In this document: piece by piece, positions 26,001 through 37,617 of the stretch
How the letters are laid out: every line of letters starts with the position of its first letter
Numbering within the stretch: position 1 is the first letter of the stretch
Source of the DNA: Melastoma dodecandrum
Lineage: Eukaryota; Streptophyta; Magnoliopsida; Myrtales; Melastomataceae
NCBI GenBank assembly: GCA_029817715.1
Contig: JARUPY010000087.1
Coordinates: forward strand, 1,612,001 to 1,676,000
Direction of reading: 5' to 3'
Length of the DNA: 64,000 nt
The notes under the pieces: model-generated
What the model was told of the DNA's origin: nothing
The model's database searches: none
What the model saw: the letters and a program-made list of their open reading frames with translations, nothing else
Translations under genes and position numbers: made by a program

Positions 26001-26600
26001 GCAGTCAGTAATCTGACCTCTCCCATTGATGCCCCTTGAAAAAAAGGCCCACCTCTGCACTACTCGAAGCTGTACAAACCGTCTTGAGATAATAACTTCG
26101 ACGACCTAGGAAGCAGAGGTCCAACCCAATGCCCTCTCACTCTCCTTGGGAAAGCCTCGCCTGGCAACACGCCCCTTGGTTATTTAACTTCATTGACGTT
26201 ACAAACGTCCTCTGAGGGAGCTTATGCCGTCTCCACTGATGACGACAGCTGAGAAAATTGATCCTCCTAACCGCTTTCTCCTCCTACACCTACTACATGA
26301 GAATCCTTCTCCACGAGGGCCGCATCCTCGGAATGATCCACCTACAGCTACGCTACTTACTGGATTGGTTTCTTCACTAGCAGAACCGGCAACCTTGGCA
26401 AATGGCATAGTTTCAAGAATCAGCCCACCTTTCCTAACAGAAGCTGTTTCCACTTCCATTGCACAACAGATTTCAGTAGCTACTCCTTCCCAACATCCCG
26501 CGTCCAGACCACAACAGATTATGGCAGATGGCGCTGCTTGAGAATTACACGCCTCGTAAATTATCAATTCATAGGAAGAATCAAAATGCAACACCAATAA
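23082..26600. other. TTL promoter region and AT-rich intergenic DNA
   Basis: 23082-23460 is the probable TTL 5' UTR and promoter (minus strand). It has an AC dinucleotide run at about 23171-23188 and GGGA/AGG-rich sequence. 24480-25660 is very AT-rich with CGAA/TTCG-containing motifs related to the GTCGAA repeats. Poly-G/C runs occur near 25767 and 25989. No gene is recognised. Confidence 0.5.
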
Positions 26601-28951
26601 AAGGGACTTGGTGAATGAGGATAATCCTCGAGATAGACCTGGTTTCATGCGTAGTGTCTTCTTCAGTAATACAGTTCCAGGGAAGACCATCAGGTTTATC
26701 CCAAGGAGGGTTTGCTTCTCATAATCTTCCAAAATTTGAAACTCAAAGCCTTTGGTCCATGTGTTTATTAACTCTGGCAGGGCAGCTATCCCTAGGTTTT
26801 CCACCTTGATAGCCTGCCAGACAAATTTGTTAGTTTGGATCTTTGCATGGAATTTGCACGTTTCAAACTGCAATAACGTTCTTAGATATGACACCTCAAA
26901 ACCTGCCTCTTCGACAGCAGCCATGAGGTGTTGACATTCCCTGTCATCAATACGTGCTGCACTTTGCAATTAGTGGCATCTCTGCAACGGCTACACCATG
27001 CACTCTGATAATCGGCAGTGGAAGCTGAAGGTCAGTGACCAGAAAAGCAACCAGGACAGACACAGACATGCAGGACATGAGTAATGTCATTAAAATTTAA
27101 TCTAACTTTGATGCTTGTCGACTTTACAACAGGTCAAAGAGAAACCACATCAACACTCCTCACAAGCCTATATTCATCTAGAGAACTCAACAAATACCTG
27201 ATAGATGCGGTAGCAATCAATACGTCATCATTCTCCAGGACCACTGTGTAAAAGTTGCCGAAATTCAACTGGTTGAAATCTGACCTGTGATCACAGAACC
27301 CATACACTAGACTAAGAAGGAAATAAGCCTGAATTGAATTCGGGAGGTTGGCAATATGAATGAAAAGCAAGATCGTTTTTCAGAACACGCTAAGATTGTT
27401 TTAACTCAAGATAAATGTGAGTTCCAAGCAGACGAACAATAAGTGAACAAAACCAAAAGGCTTGTCCTAAAACACCGATGCATTACCCCCAGTTATATAG
27501 AACATGAGGTATCATGTCAATGCCTGTCCTCGGATCCACCATCGACACAAAGCATTCCTCTATTAGAGAAAGAGCAACAGCAAGTTTTGAGTTTAAAAGC
27601 AACCTTTGCAGCAGAAGGAAATTTTAGGTTATCGTGAAAGCATCGAAGCAGAATCCAATTCCCGGACCGGCCCATTACCCAAGCTTAGCATACAAGCTCA
27701 ATGGGGTTCCACTCTAAAACCAATTGGCTGTAGAGGGAGCAATCTGCTTAGACTTATAGCTTGTAAGCTCCCAGATTTCCGATGTGGGAATTGGATTTGC
27801 ACCTTTCAACAAAGAGTTTAAGAAAAAGGAACCAAATCATCCAGACAACGGTTGTTACAACAACATATAGATTACACTCTAAGGATATGAAGAATTCATG
27901 TGATACACTTATCCTTTTACAGAAACAATTGGTTTCTTCTCATTAAAGTGGTTGAGATCCATGCATATTATGTCTCTCCAAGAAAATTATAAATCCTTGG
28001 AGTACACATGGATCATAATGACAAGCCAGAAACGTGTGACAGGGAAGGCACATCTCGTTACTAAACCAGAAAAAATTTACTTTGCCATGTGGTACAGGCA
28101 TTCGATGACAAAAAGCAAGAGGAGAGTTAACAAGCTGTCCCAGTTACCTGTTAGCAACTTCCACAACAAAAACAATCATTCACAGCAGCAACATTTCCAT
28201 TCCTTCTCGTTAGGCAGCACTTGTGATCTGTCGAAAATTTGTAATCTGACCTCAATATTTCAAAAGCATGATGCATCTGAGTGTTTGACAACCGTAGTGG
28301 TTGACACCCCAGTCAATATATCCACCGAGGCATCAAGTGTCATGCAGGACTATAAACCAGAACCATGATTACTTTGCATTGCACAAAGAGCCACCACCTT
28401 ACTTTCAGTTTTTTGGTTCTCAGACGAATTGCAAATTGAAATAGAGATGTTTCTCCCTCGGAATGCATCTCTGTTATGAAGTTTATCCTTCTAATCCAAA
28501 GGCGCTCTTTCTTCATTTCTGGCAGCACAACTTTGGCCCACCTTTACAACTTCGCCTTTTCTTAGTCACCAACCTTCTTGTCAATGAAGAACACAGATAT
28601 AAATGGATCTCAAAGAATCCATCTGTGGGCTAATGCGTTAGATGATGCCGAGGCAGTAAACTCAGTATCTATCCTTGCCAAAATTCCTTTTACATCTGAA
28701 AGAAAGACTCCGAAACAATCCCATACTTTGAAGTCTTCCACTTGATCCATGGTGGATCCCCCGGCAATTAACATTTCTCCACATATTCTCCATGCTCTAC
28801 AAAGTCCACGAACTGACCCGTCTCCTGGTGATGCTTCAGACTGTCTTGAAGGCCTTTTGTGCTTTCTAATTAGCCACCCAGCAGTCTCAAGAAGATTTAA
28901 TGCATAATGATGGAGAAGATATCTACACTTTGCGATAGAGCATGTTTCCAA
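26600..28951 (-). pseudogene. PHD-finger/GNAT acetyltransferase (IDM1-like) pseudogene
   Basis: Separated pieces of the plant family that combines a PHD finger with an N-acetyltransferase fold (IDM1/ROS4-like chromatin regulators). In transcript order: 28951-28610 has LLETAGWLIRKHKRPSRQ and an AWRICGE motif, typical of the N-terminal region; 27330-27190 has NFYTVVLENDDVLIATASIR; 27035-26980 has RVHGVAVAEMPLIAKCSTY followed by two consecutive TGA codons; 26800-26600 has LGIAALPELINTWTKGF and INLMVFPGTVLLKK. The pair of stops replaces the conserved Arg pair (YRRQGM), and a short deletion then shifts the frame. A PHD finger was not found. It is non-functional; family assignment is from motif memory. 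Confidence 0.65.
27652..27797. repeat. 146-bp segment with perfect 12-bp terminal inverted repeats
   Basis: AATCCAATTCCC at 27652-27663 is the exact inverse of GGGAATTGGATT at 27786-27797. The interior includes CTCTAAAACCAATTGG and CCGATGTGGG, motifs common in short plant interspersed elements. It lies inside the IDM1-like pseudogene. It could be a MITE or an LTR fragment; no target duplication was established. Confidence 0.4.
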
Positions 28952-29425
28952 AACATTCTCTGGAATCCTATGCGCAGAATTTTTACATTCAGGTGATCTT
29001 TCAGCAGAGAGCAGGGGACTTCCTGAAGTTTCCCGAGAGCCTCAGTAGGCAAACCTGTTGCGATCAGCCGTTCGTAAAGCTATCCTGGGAAACAAATGAA
29101 GCAGAGGATTTACTGGGGATAGCTTCTTCCTTCACAAGATTTCTACCACCAGAAGAGTCAGAGAGGGAAAAAGGAATAGGGTGACGCCGTTAATCGTCTC
29201 CCGGCGCTATTTTCATGAATTGGGATATTGGGCCTCATGCAGGCCCACTAAGGAGGAAGTAAGCCCCATCAACATGGATATTTTCCACAGACTCTTGGTC
29301 ATCTCGTAAATAATTGGACTTTCTGGGGCCATTTCTCGAATCTTAAACCCTCCTCCCCTCCCCGACTCCTTCCGCTGTCAAAACTCACGAACCTCTCGGG
29401 GTTTTGAAGTAGGGTTAATCCGCTA
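28952..29425. promoter_or_regulatory. MORF promoter region with paired site II elements
   Basis: TGGGCC at 29229-29234 and GGCCCA at 29242-29247 form an inverted pair about 190 bp before the MORF start. Such site II (GGCCCA/TGGGCC) motifs bind TCP factors and are common in promoters of organelle and growth genes. Function here is inferred. Sequence nearer 28952-29180 is unassigned. Confidence 0.5.
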
Positions 29426-31560
29426 ATGGCGACTCAGGCGAACTTCCGCTCCATCGTCTTCTCCAACCGCCACCAGGCCCTCCTCTCCCTCTTCTCCCGC
29501 TCCCTCACCACCGTCCCCGCCTCTGCCGCCCGGTCTCATACCTCCTCCCCCGCCGCCGCCCTGCCGCCCCTCCTCCGTCGCGCCCTCCTCCGTCCCCTCT
29601 CCTCTGTCGTCTTCCAGGTCAGGCCGACCATCGGAGTCGCCTTGCAGAGGAGATTCTCGACGAGGACGACATCCTCTTCCCTCAGGGACACCAACCCTAA
29701 CTGGTCGAATCGTCCCCCCAAGGAGACCATCCTCCTAGACGGATGCGACTTCGAGCACTGGCTCATCGTCATGGAGAAGCCCGAGGGCGATCCTACTCGG
29801 GATGAGATCATTGATTACTATATCAAAACCCTAGCACAAGTTGTCGGCAGGTAATATTCATGATTATCTTGGAACGGTTGATTCTATGAGGTCAGATTAG
29901 TATATTGGATTCCGATACAAACGCTACGGGTGATTTTTGCAGTCGCCTTAACTGTTCTTTCTTTTCTTTGGTTTTTTTTTTAAATCCTTACTTGCTCTTG
30001 TCCTTACAGCGAGGAGGAAGCCAGAATGAAGATTTACTCTGTTTCGCATAGATGTTACTATGCATTTGGGGCACTCGTTTCAGAGGAGGTCTCAAACAAG
30101 ATCAAGGGTAATTTTCTCTTTACTTCTTATTGTTATTATTTTCTTTTGGCTCTGAACTGTGTATCCAATCTTCATTCCTTTTATATTTTGAGCTGGAAAA
30201 ATTTAACCGTTGATCTTTTGTGTTGCAGAACTACCCAAAGTGCGGTGGGTTCTTCCAGACTCATACTTGGATGTGAAAAATAAGGATTATGGAGGTATAG
30301 AGCTACCTTTCTTTTTGTCATACCTTTAATTCACTCTTAAGATCGTTGATTTCCTTCTTAACCATTGTAAGGACAACCTGATTTTTATGATATAATGACG
30401 AGGCAATTATTTGATTTGGTGAAAGTTAAGGACTGTTGCATCGACTGTGTATTTGTTAATGCTGCCCTACTAAATGACTTGTTTATCTCGTGTTCAAATT
30501 GTGATTTAGATTCAGAACTAGTTTCCTTCTTATGAAATTTGCGATTGTTTTGTAATGTTGAGTTTGTTTTATCCTTTTGTGTTTATGCTTATGTGCTTTC
30601 ACCCTTGCCAACTTAGAATATATCCCCATATTCTTGTACATGCCAGGTGAGCCATTCATTAACGGGCAAGCAGTTCCTTATGATCCCAAGTACCATGAGG
30701 AATGGATTAAGAATAATGCAAGAGCCATGGAGAGGAACAGACGTAATGATAGGCCCAAAAACTTCGACAGGTCCAGGAACTTTGAAAGGAGAAGGGAGAA
30801 CAGGGAGTTTCAGAATCAATCATTTCAGAATAATATGCCAAATGGTCCTCCTCAAGGCAGTCAGGGAGGTATGCCGCCCAACAATATGGGTCCTACCACC
30901 CCGGGACACCCTGGTGGAATGCAGCCGAATCCCCAAGGTGTGACGCCTCCAAGCCTTCAGAGTGGGATGCCTCCTAACTACCACGGTGGAACGCCTCAGA
31001 ACTTCCAGGGTGGAACGCCTCAGAACTTCCAGGGTGGTACGCCTCAGAACTACCAGGGTGGTACGCCTCCGAACTACCAGGGTGGAACGCCTCCGAACTA
31101 CCAGGGTGGAACGCCTCCGAACTACCAGGGTGGAACGCCTCCGAACTACCAGGGTGGAACGCCTCCGAACTACCAGGGTGGAATGCCTCCGAATTACCAA
31201 GGAATGCAACAAAACTACCCAGGGGGCATGCCACCTAACAACTTTTCTGGCTTCCCTCCAAACAACCAGCCCAGGATGCCCTCCAACAATATGACTGGTG
31301 GTATGGGCGGGCCTCCTCCCAGTGGCAGAGCCATGCAGTCACCCAATAGTCCCGGGAATGTGTCACCTCCACAACAGAATTACATGGGGGGAGCTTCGCA
31401 AAACAATTTTGCTGGACCACCCCCTCAGGGCAGTATGGTTGGTCAACAGAATGGAGGAGCATTCCCCCCGAACCAAGGGTGGGCCAATACCGCACCTCAA
31501 AGAGATCCTGTCAATTTTACTCCAACCAGGGATCCATCGACGGGGCCCAGTAACTATTGA
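29426..31560 (+). CDS. MORF8: MORF8-like multiple organellar RNA editing factor (4 exons)
   Basis: MORF/RIP proteins bind PPR editing factors and promote C-to-U RNA editing in mitochondria and plastids. Exons: 29426-29850, 30010-30107, 30229-30294, 30647-31560, in phase, 500 residues. Residues 1-90 are rich in Ser, Arg and Ala, as in organelle transit peptides. The MORF box covers about residues 98-215: [56 protein letters not shown] and [20 protein letters not shown]. The basic stretch [14 protein letters not shown] is typical of MORF8. The tail is Gly/Pro/Asn/Gln-rich with about nine tandem octapeptides (GGTPPNYQ type), making it longer than the roughly 400-residue MORF8 known in Arabidopsis. 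Confidence 0.95.
30981..31204 (+). repeat. 24-bp coding minisatellite (GGTPPNYQ array)
   Basis: About nine in-frame copies of a 24-bp unit (GGTGGAACGCCTCCGAACTA plus CCAG) in the last MORF8 exon. The first copies read QNFQ/QNYQ, the central five PPNYQ, the last GGMPPNYQ. The central copies are almost identical at DNA level, implying recent slippage or unequal exchange. Confidence 0.9.
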
Positions 31561-32508
31561 GCTTATTTTAGGCAGGACCAAACTTTCTAATGCTCTATTC
31601 TCTTAAGATGTTGGAAGGCACTGCTTATGCAGGTTCTTGAGACTTGACAGCCTCGAGTTTTTTATTGGATTCTGTGTCTCCTCCACAGCTCTGGGATTCA
31701 AAGATACAGTGTTGCGGTTTTTCCATTGTAATGTGTTTTCTGCCTTACCGTCTCTCTTTTTCGGCCCTATGGTTTGTCTAGACAGTCTAGGCTAGCAATG
31801 ATTAATGCATCTCCTGTGTGAATGAACTATCCTTCTGGCTAGGGTTTTGCAGAGGCAAGCCTATCATCTCCATGGATGAGCCGAGCCGGACTTCTCGGGG
31901 ATTGGTCTACTTGCAAAAGTTGGTACACAACCATGGTGAAAACTATAGGTTGGGATTTTCCTTAATGGGATAGGAAAAGCACGACTAATTGTGAAAATCG
32001 GAAGTCAAATTTTCTCCGCGTGAAGAATTTTGAAATTTATTATCTTATTGAACAAAATATTTTGCGAAAACTAATTGTAATAGAAGAAAGCTCGCATGTA
32101 GCATATCCCTTCGTGCGAGTCTGGTGCTTTGTTGGCGTTATGATTTCCCTATCCTGCACTTCTCTGGGCAGATAGTAAACAGGTGAAAATTTTCATTGCA
32201 CATTTTTGGGCTTCCTCCGTGTGTCCATTAAATTTTGGGCCTAAAGGCCCACCATAGCTCTTACCGAGTCTCGGCCCGGCCCTAATAGGCCCACTAAATT
32301 GTCCCCTCCTCCCTCCGTAATTAACTAAATAAATACCAGACCGCCGTTTCCACGAGAATCCGTTTCGGGCAATTTCCCCCTCTCGCTCAACTCAGCCGCG
32401 GCTTCCGATTCTTCTGGGTTTAGGGCTTTACGACACCCTTGTTCAATCGGCTTCTGGTTTTGATTGGGAACCCTGGATTCGTACCGGCTCCACGCTTCGT
32501 CCAACGTA
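31561..32508. promoter_or_regulatory. MORF8 3' flank and UBA2-like promoter with site II motifs
   Basis: 31561-31850 is probably MORF8 3' UTR. Before the UBA2-like start lie an inverted TGGGCC..GGCCCA pair at about 32236-32251 and GGCCCA near 32288, again TCP-type site II elements. No other gene is seen. Confidence 0.5.
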
Positions 32509-32780
32509 ATGGACTCAGCCAAGAAGCGCAAGCTCGATGAGAACGGCGTTGCCCTCCCTGACCACGGTGTTCCCGGGGACGTCATTGGCTCCGCACCTCC
32601 GGTCTCCCTCCTTCCTCCCGAGGTGCGCAAGATCCTCGACAACTTCTCCAAGGACCAGCTCGTCGAGATTGTCCAGGACGCCATGCTCCGGCACCCTGAC
32701 ATTCTCGCGTCTGTGCGATCGGTGGCTGACCCCGACACTACCCAGCGGAAGCTGCTCATTCGCGGGCTTGGATGGGATAC

Positions 32781-33754
32781 TATTGACATGGCAAATAATT
32801 TTGGGCCTGGGCTTAGAACAGAAACCCAGTAATCACTCAAGTCACACTCCGAGTCGGCCCAAGATACAGTCGTCTAGGCCGACTCACGACGAAGTCGATT
32901 AGGTCGACTTATGACGAAGTCGATTTATGAACGGAGTCGACTAGGTCGACTCACGACGAAAGAATATGGTAATCAAAGTCAACCAAGATGACTCAACAGT
33001 AGCTAAGTCTACTAGTAGGGTCAAGTCGACGGAATTCTGGATAAGTCGACCAAGTCGGTCGTAGTCCGTACAGATCAGTCAAGTCGACAAGGTTGGAATA
33101 AATTTATTCATTTTCAATCACGTTTGTTAAGGATCGTAACTGATCCTAATATCCAGGAACGTGATCCCATATATCAAGGAGGTTGTTGTGACACTCCCAC
33201 GATATTAGGGATCACGATCTACAACACGATCTGCAACACGATCTATCTGTTACGTGTTAAACACGTACAAGTCATATATAAATATCAGAGGAATTTTTCA
33301 AGACAAGGCACGACCATACACAGCCAAAGCTCTGAAGTTTGTTCGTCAACCTTAGGAATTAGATGCCTTGACCCGATTTATAGGTCAACTCCCCTTCCAC
33401 CGACAGAGTGAGCTCGTAGGGCCTTTGCCGTCAACCCCCCGCCAGCGACACCACCGACGGAGTGAGCTCGTAGGGCCTTCGTCACAGCCTCCCGCCAGCG
33501 ACCTCCACCGACGGAGCGAGCTTCCAAGGCCTTCGTCACAAGTTCTCCGTCGTCACAGGATTCCACATCGTTGTCACCACTTGCTCCCTTTTCGTTTTTT
33601 TTATGGCTGTAAGCCCCTGTTCTTAATTCGTCAAGATTGTAAGACTTGCATTCTGTTTGAATAAAATTGTGCATCTTCTTATTGGCGACCACAATCCAAT
33701 TCCTGTGAGTCATTTGCCAAATATTTCCGACGTGATCCGTTCTATACGCGAACA
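32781..33754 (+). repeat. 5' LTR of the gag-only Tat element
   Basis: Contains a GTCGAC-rich variable repeat zone (about 32875-33090), a TATA-like ATATATAAATA near 33275, three 54-bp direct repeats (33397-33450, 33451-33504, 33505-33558), AATAAA near 33660 and the end ACGCGAACA. It differs from the 3' LTR at roughly twenty positions by eye plus a repeat-number indel. Confidence 0.93.
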
Positions 33755-33760
33755 CGTTTT

Positions 33761-33777
33761 TGGCGACCACAGTGGGA
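33761..33777 (+). other. primer-binding site of the gag-only Tat element
   Basis: TGGCGACCACAGTGGGA, six bases inside the 5' LTR. The identical sequence stands at the same place in the 12.8-kb element (59320-59336, minus strand) and in the second Tat family (39135-39151). Tat/Ogre-type elements usually prime with tRNA-Arg; the exact tRNA was not verified. Confidence 0.8.
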
Positions 33778-33804
33778 GAAGAGAAAAAAAAATCTTAGTC
33801 TCAA

Positions 33805-36571
33805 ATGCCGAGAAATACTCGAAGTACTATTGGCCGTGAGCCTCAGAATTCCTTAGATGGGGAAGACCAGGAACTTCCTCCGGGAATGGACTTGGAAGCG
33901 CCGGCCCTAGGAGGCCAGGCAGCTACAAACCAGTCCACTTTTGATTCACATGCCCCGTCCGAATTTATTTCGAGACTGGAGTTCTATAAGGAATTGGGGG
34001 ATGTGCGTCAGGAGTTGATTGATATGAAGGGTATTCTAATGGATGTCCAAACTCTAATAGGGCGTCTTTCTGGCCTGAGAGACGAGGAAAGAGTGAGACC
34101 TCGTATGAGAGAGGCCCTCTTTAGGGAGTCTACGTTCATGGCAGACGCTCGTCGGACTGCTCAAGGGCCACGTAACGTGACTTTTGAGCAATCTGAGATA
34201 AGGACGAATGCTCTCTTTGAACCCGGGAATCTGGTTCCCCCTGGTCGACCCTCTTCTTCACGTATTCGACCAGCGAATACGTATTGGAATGAGGCAGAGG
34301 ACTTCCAAGAGGAAACAGATCGGGGGGAGGATTTTATTCCGTCTCGTCGCCCTGGAAAATAGCCAATGGTCGACGCAGTTGGAGATCCCTATGAGCCTGG
34401 ACCCCGGAGCAGTAATCTTCGTGAGGAGCCTTCATTTTATGTAAGGGATCCAACGAGCCAAACAATGGGAGAAAGGCCTCCGTATAGCCCGTTAAGGCCA
34501 ACTCGACTCGCAGGGCAGGGGCCGATAAGCGGTGTACCCCCAGACTTAAGAGATGCCATAACTCAGGTTATAGAGGAAGTCGTCCCCGGAATAGCTCGGC
34601 GAGATGACACCTGTTTATACAGGTCTCCTTATCCTGCGTACATTGATAGGGATTTCCCTTTACCTAGAGGTTATAGGGTGCCCGACTTCACTCGCTTCTC
34701 GGGCGAAGATGAAATGACTCCACTTGAGCATATTGCTCGCTTCACTCATCAACTTGGCGAGGCGGCCGGGAATGACTTCTGGAAACTAAAGCTCTTCCCT
34801 AACTCATTAACCAGGGATGCCTTTACCTGGTATGCAAGTTTGCCGTCGGGGTCAGTAGCTTCATGGACTCAGATGGAGTCCATGTTTGTTAAAACCTTTG
34901 CTCGACTCGATACCCCCATGTCGATGTTTGAGGTTATGCGCCTTAGGCAGGCTAATGGGGAACACCCGAGGCAGTTTTTAATGAAACTTAAAAAGGCCTT
35001 ATTACGGTGTAGGCCTCCCATACCGGAGAAAGACCAGTTGCTCCTCGCATTAAATGCGTTGTCCATTCCTTTCCGGAAAAAACTACAAGGGGAGCGCTTT
35101 GCCGATCTATATGATTTGGCAAGGAGAGCCACTGAGTACTATCAGCTCCTAACAGAAGAGGCCAAGCTGACTCGAGCCTACCATGTCGATACTTATGAAG
35201 TCGACGTGGCCGAGTTTGTTAAGGGAGAGTCGACTATATGTGTCCCCTTGACTAGGAAAAATTCTAAAGCTAAAGCCTCCCAGAAAAATGCCGAGGAAAG
35301 GAAATACTCCTTCGACACAGATAAAGTCGACGCCATTTTTGACTGGCTTTATCAAAAGAAAAGGATCAGGCTTAAGCCTGGTCATCGAGTCCCTCAGACA
35401 GAAAGGGAAAAAAGTAGGAATTATTACAAGTGGCATGGTTCCTTCACCCATACTACCAAGGACTGCCTGTCCTTTAGAAATATAATTCAGGATTTAATAG
35501 AGTCTAAAGAGCTCTATTTTCCTGAAGTCGATGAAGTCGTCATGGTGGATGATAATCCATTTGGCGACGAAGTCGCCATTCATACATTTGATATATTTGA
35601 CACTGAAGCTAACCTTGTAGAAGTCATTAACGACTCTGCTATACCCTCGCAGGATTTGCAAGCAACTGGCGAGACCTTGATGGCTAATGCCCTGATGAAG
35701 CGACTGGCTGAGCGTGGGGTTTTCATCCTGCCGAAGGGAAGGGACAAGTGGCTTTGCCACTGGCACCTGAACGACACTCACACGACGGACCAATGCCACA
35801 CATTTAAGAAGTACCTGTTGGACAGTAAGACAGAAGACTGGTATGACCTGACCCCTTTTGAGGAAGCAGCAATGTTGTTGACTACCCCCCGAAGACCTTC
35901 TCACGTCCTCAAAAGTCCTCCTAGTGTGGATCGCCGACTGGCTTCGGGGGCATAGGGGGAATGGAGAGGCAGCCGCCCGGGGTACGGAACGCCCGGCACG
36001 GCGACTTGAGTTTATGAACTCGTCTGGCCAGAGAGTCGTCAAGCAGGGGTACACTAGGACTACCCCTTTCAAGGAGATAAGACCTGTGGAAGAGTATAAG
36101 GGAGTAGACCGACCCCAACAGGCTGCAAGTCGCAGGCCTCGATATGCGTCACAGACAGTCGACCCCCAGGAATTGCGGAGGGGACCTCCTATCGCCCAAT
36201 TCTTGGACGAGAAGCTACTGTGCCAGAAATGCAAGCTGATCGCCCACAATCGGATACTTATTACCCAGCTATGCACAGCATGCTGCGTCACCTATTTCTT
36301 GCGGCTGGTCGACTTGTCCGCAAAAGGGGAGATGCTGGTGAAAGCGGTCCGCCCCGAGGGTACAGGTAATTCGAACCCTAGCAAACCTTCCTCGAATAGA
36401 CCAGAAAATACTCCAGTGCAGGTGGGATATGACCCAGTCGACGGTAGATTCGTGGAGGTAAGCCGACTCCCTTTCTGGTTTCTTGGAGAAGATGGAGAAG
36501 TGTTGAGCAAGGAAGAAAAGTGCGGGAAAATGACGATGACTCTCCTTTATATAGGGTATGATTTCTGCTGA
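33805..36571 (+). pseudogene. Tat gag of the non-autonomous element (one nonsense codon, truncated end)
   Basis: Gag begins MPRNTRS at 33805. A TAG at 34360-34362 interrupts it where the sister copy reads GAG. It continues open to 35955, then changes frame into 35924-36571. The retrotransposon gag core is clear: VPDFTRFSGEDEMTPLEHIA, WTQMESMFVKTF and RLRQANGEHPRQFLMKLKKA. Two H/C motifs follow (KWHGSFTHTTKDC, CHWHLNDTHTTDQC), then PIAQFLDEKLLCQKCK. After RFVE near 36456 the frame runs into the deletion junction and non-gag sequence. Gag would form the virus-like particle. Confidence 0.85.
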
Positions 36572-36606
36572 GTCAGCATAGCCAACCCAGCATAAAGGGG
36601 GGCTTA

Positions 36607-37617
36607 TGTTGACATGGCAAATAATTTTGGGCCTGGGCTTAGAACAAAAACCCAGTAATCACTCAAGTCACACTCCGAGTCGGCCCAAGATACAGTCGTC
36701 TAGGCCGACTCACGACGAAGTCGATTATGTCGACCCATGACGAAGTCGACTAGGTCGACTTATGACGAAGTCGACTAAGTCGATTTATGAACGGAGTCGA
36801 CTAGGTCGACTCACGACGAAGGAATATGGTAATCAAAGTCAACCAAGATGACTCAACAATAGCTAAGTCTACTAGTAGGGTCAAGTCGACGGAATTCTGG
36901 ATAAGTCGACCAAGTCGGTCGTAGTCTGTACAGATCAGTCAAGTCGACAAGGTTGGAATAAATTTATTCATTTTCAATCACGTTTGTTAAGGATCGTAAC
37001 TGATCCTAATATCCAGGAACGTGATCCCATATATCAAGGAGGTTGTTGAGACACTCCCACGATATTAGGGATCACGATCTACAACACGATCTGCAACACG
37101 ATCTATCTGTTGCGTGTTAAACACGTACAAGTCCTTTATAAATAGCAGAGGAATTTTTCAAGACAAGGCACGACCATACACAGCCAAAGCTCTGAAGTTT
37201 GTTCGTCAACCTTAGGAATTAGATACCTTGACCCGGTTTATAGGTCAACTCCCCTTCCACCGACAGAGTGAGCTCGTAGGGCCTTTGCCGTCAACCCCCC
37301 GCCAGCGACACCACCGACGGAGTGAGCTCGTAGGGCCTTCGTCACAGCTTCCCGCCAGCGACCGCCACCGACGAAGCGAGCTTCCAAGGCCTTCGTCAAA
37401 AGTTCTCCGCCGTCACAGGATTCCACATCGTTGTCACCACTTGCTCCCTTTTCGTTTTTTTTTTTATGGCTGTAAGCCCCTGTTCTTAATTCGTCAAGAT
37501 TGTAAGACTTGCATTCTATTTGAATAAAATTGTGCATCTTCTTACTGGCGACCACAATCCAATTCCTGTGAGTCCTTTGCCAAATATTTCCGACGTGATC
37601 CGTTCTATACGCGAACA
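36607..37617 (+). repeat. 3' LTR of the gag-only Tat element
   Basis: Begins TGTTGACATGG after the AAAGGGGGG tract and ends GCGAACA. It carries a longer GTCGAC repeat zone (about 36700-36820) than the 5' LTR. Confidence 0.93.

Larger units (their letters stand above)
32781..37617 (+). mobile_element. non-autonomous Tat-type LTR element (gag only)
   Basis: 4.8-kb element with about 1-kb LTRs (32781-33754, 36607-37617), a PBS, gag sequence, a purine tract (36593-36602) and no protease, RT, RNase H or integrase. The target duplication is GATAC (32776-32780) versus AATAC (37618-37622), one G-to-A difference. LTR ends are TG..CA; the 5' copy starts TA, again G-to-A. LTRs and gag are those of the 12.8-kb element at 47504-60288. 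It equals that element with about 8 kb removed: sequence jumps near 36460-36470 from the gag/protease junction to the antisense PMD promoter segment. Mobilisation would need proteins from a full-length relative. Confidence 0.95.

Noticed and set aside
30613..31495. Long ORFs on both other frames and the minus strand of the MORF8 tail
   Set aside because: They mirror the 24-bp repeat of the real coding frame; low complexity and no promoter.
33368..33664. 99-residue ORF repeated in all LTRs of the Tat family
   Set aside because: It lies in the LTR and consists of 54-bp repeats; no start context or family similarity. Kept as a repeat observation, not a gene.
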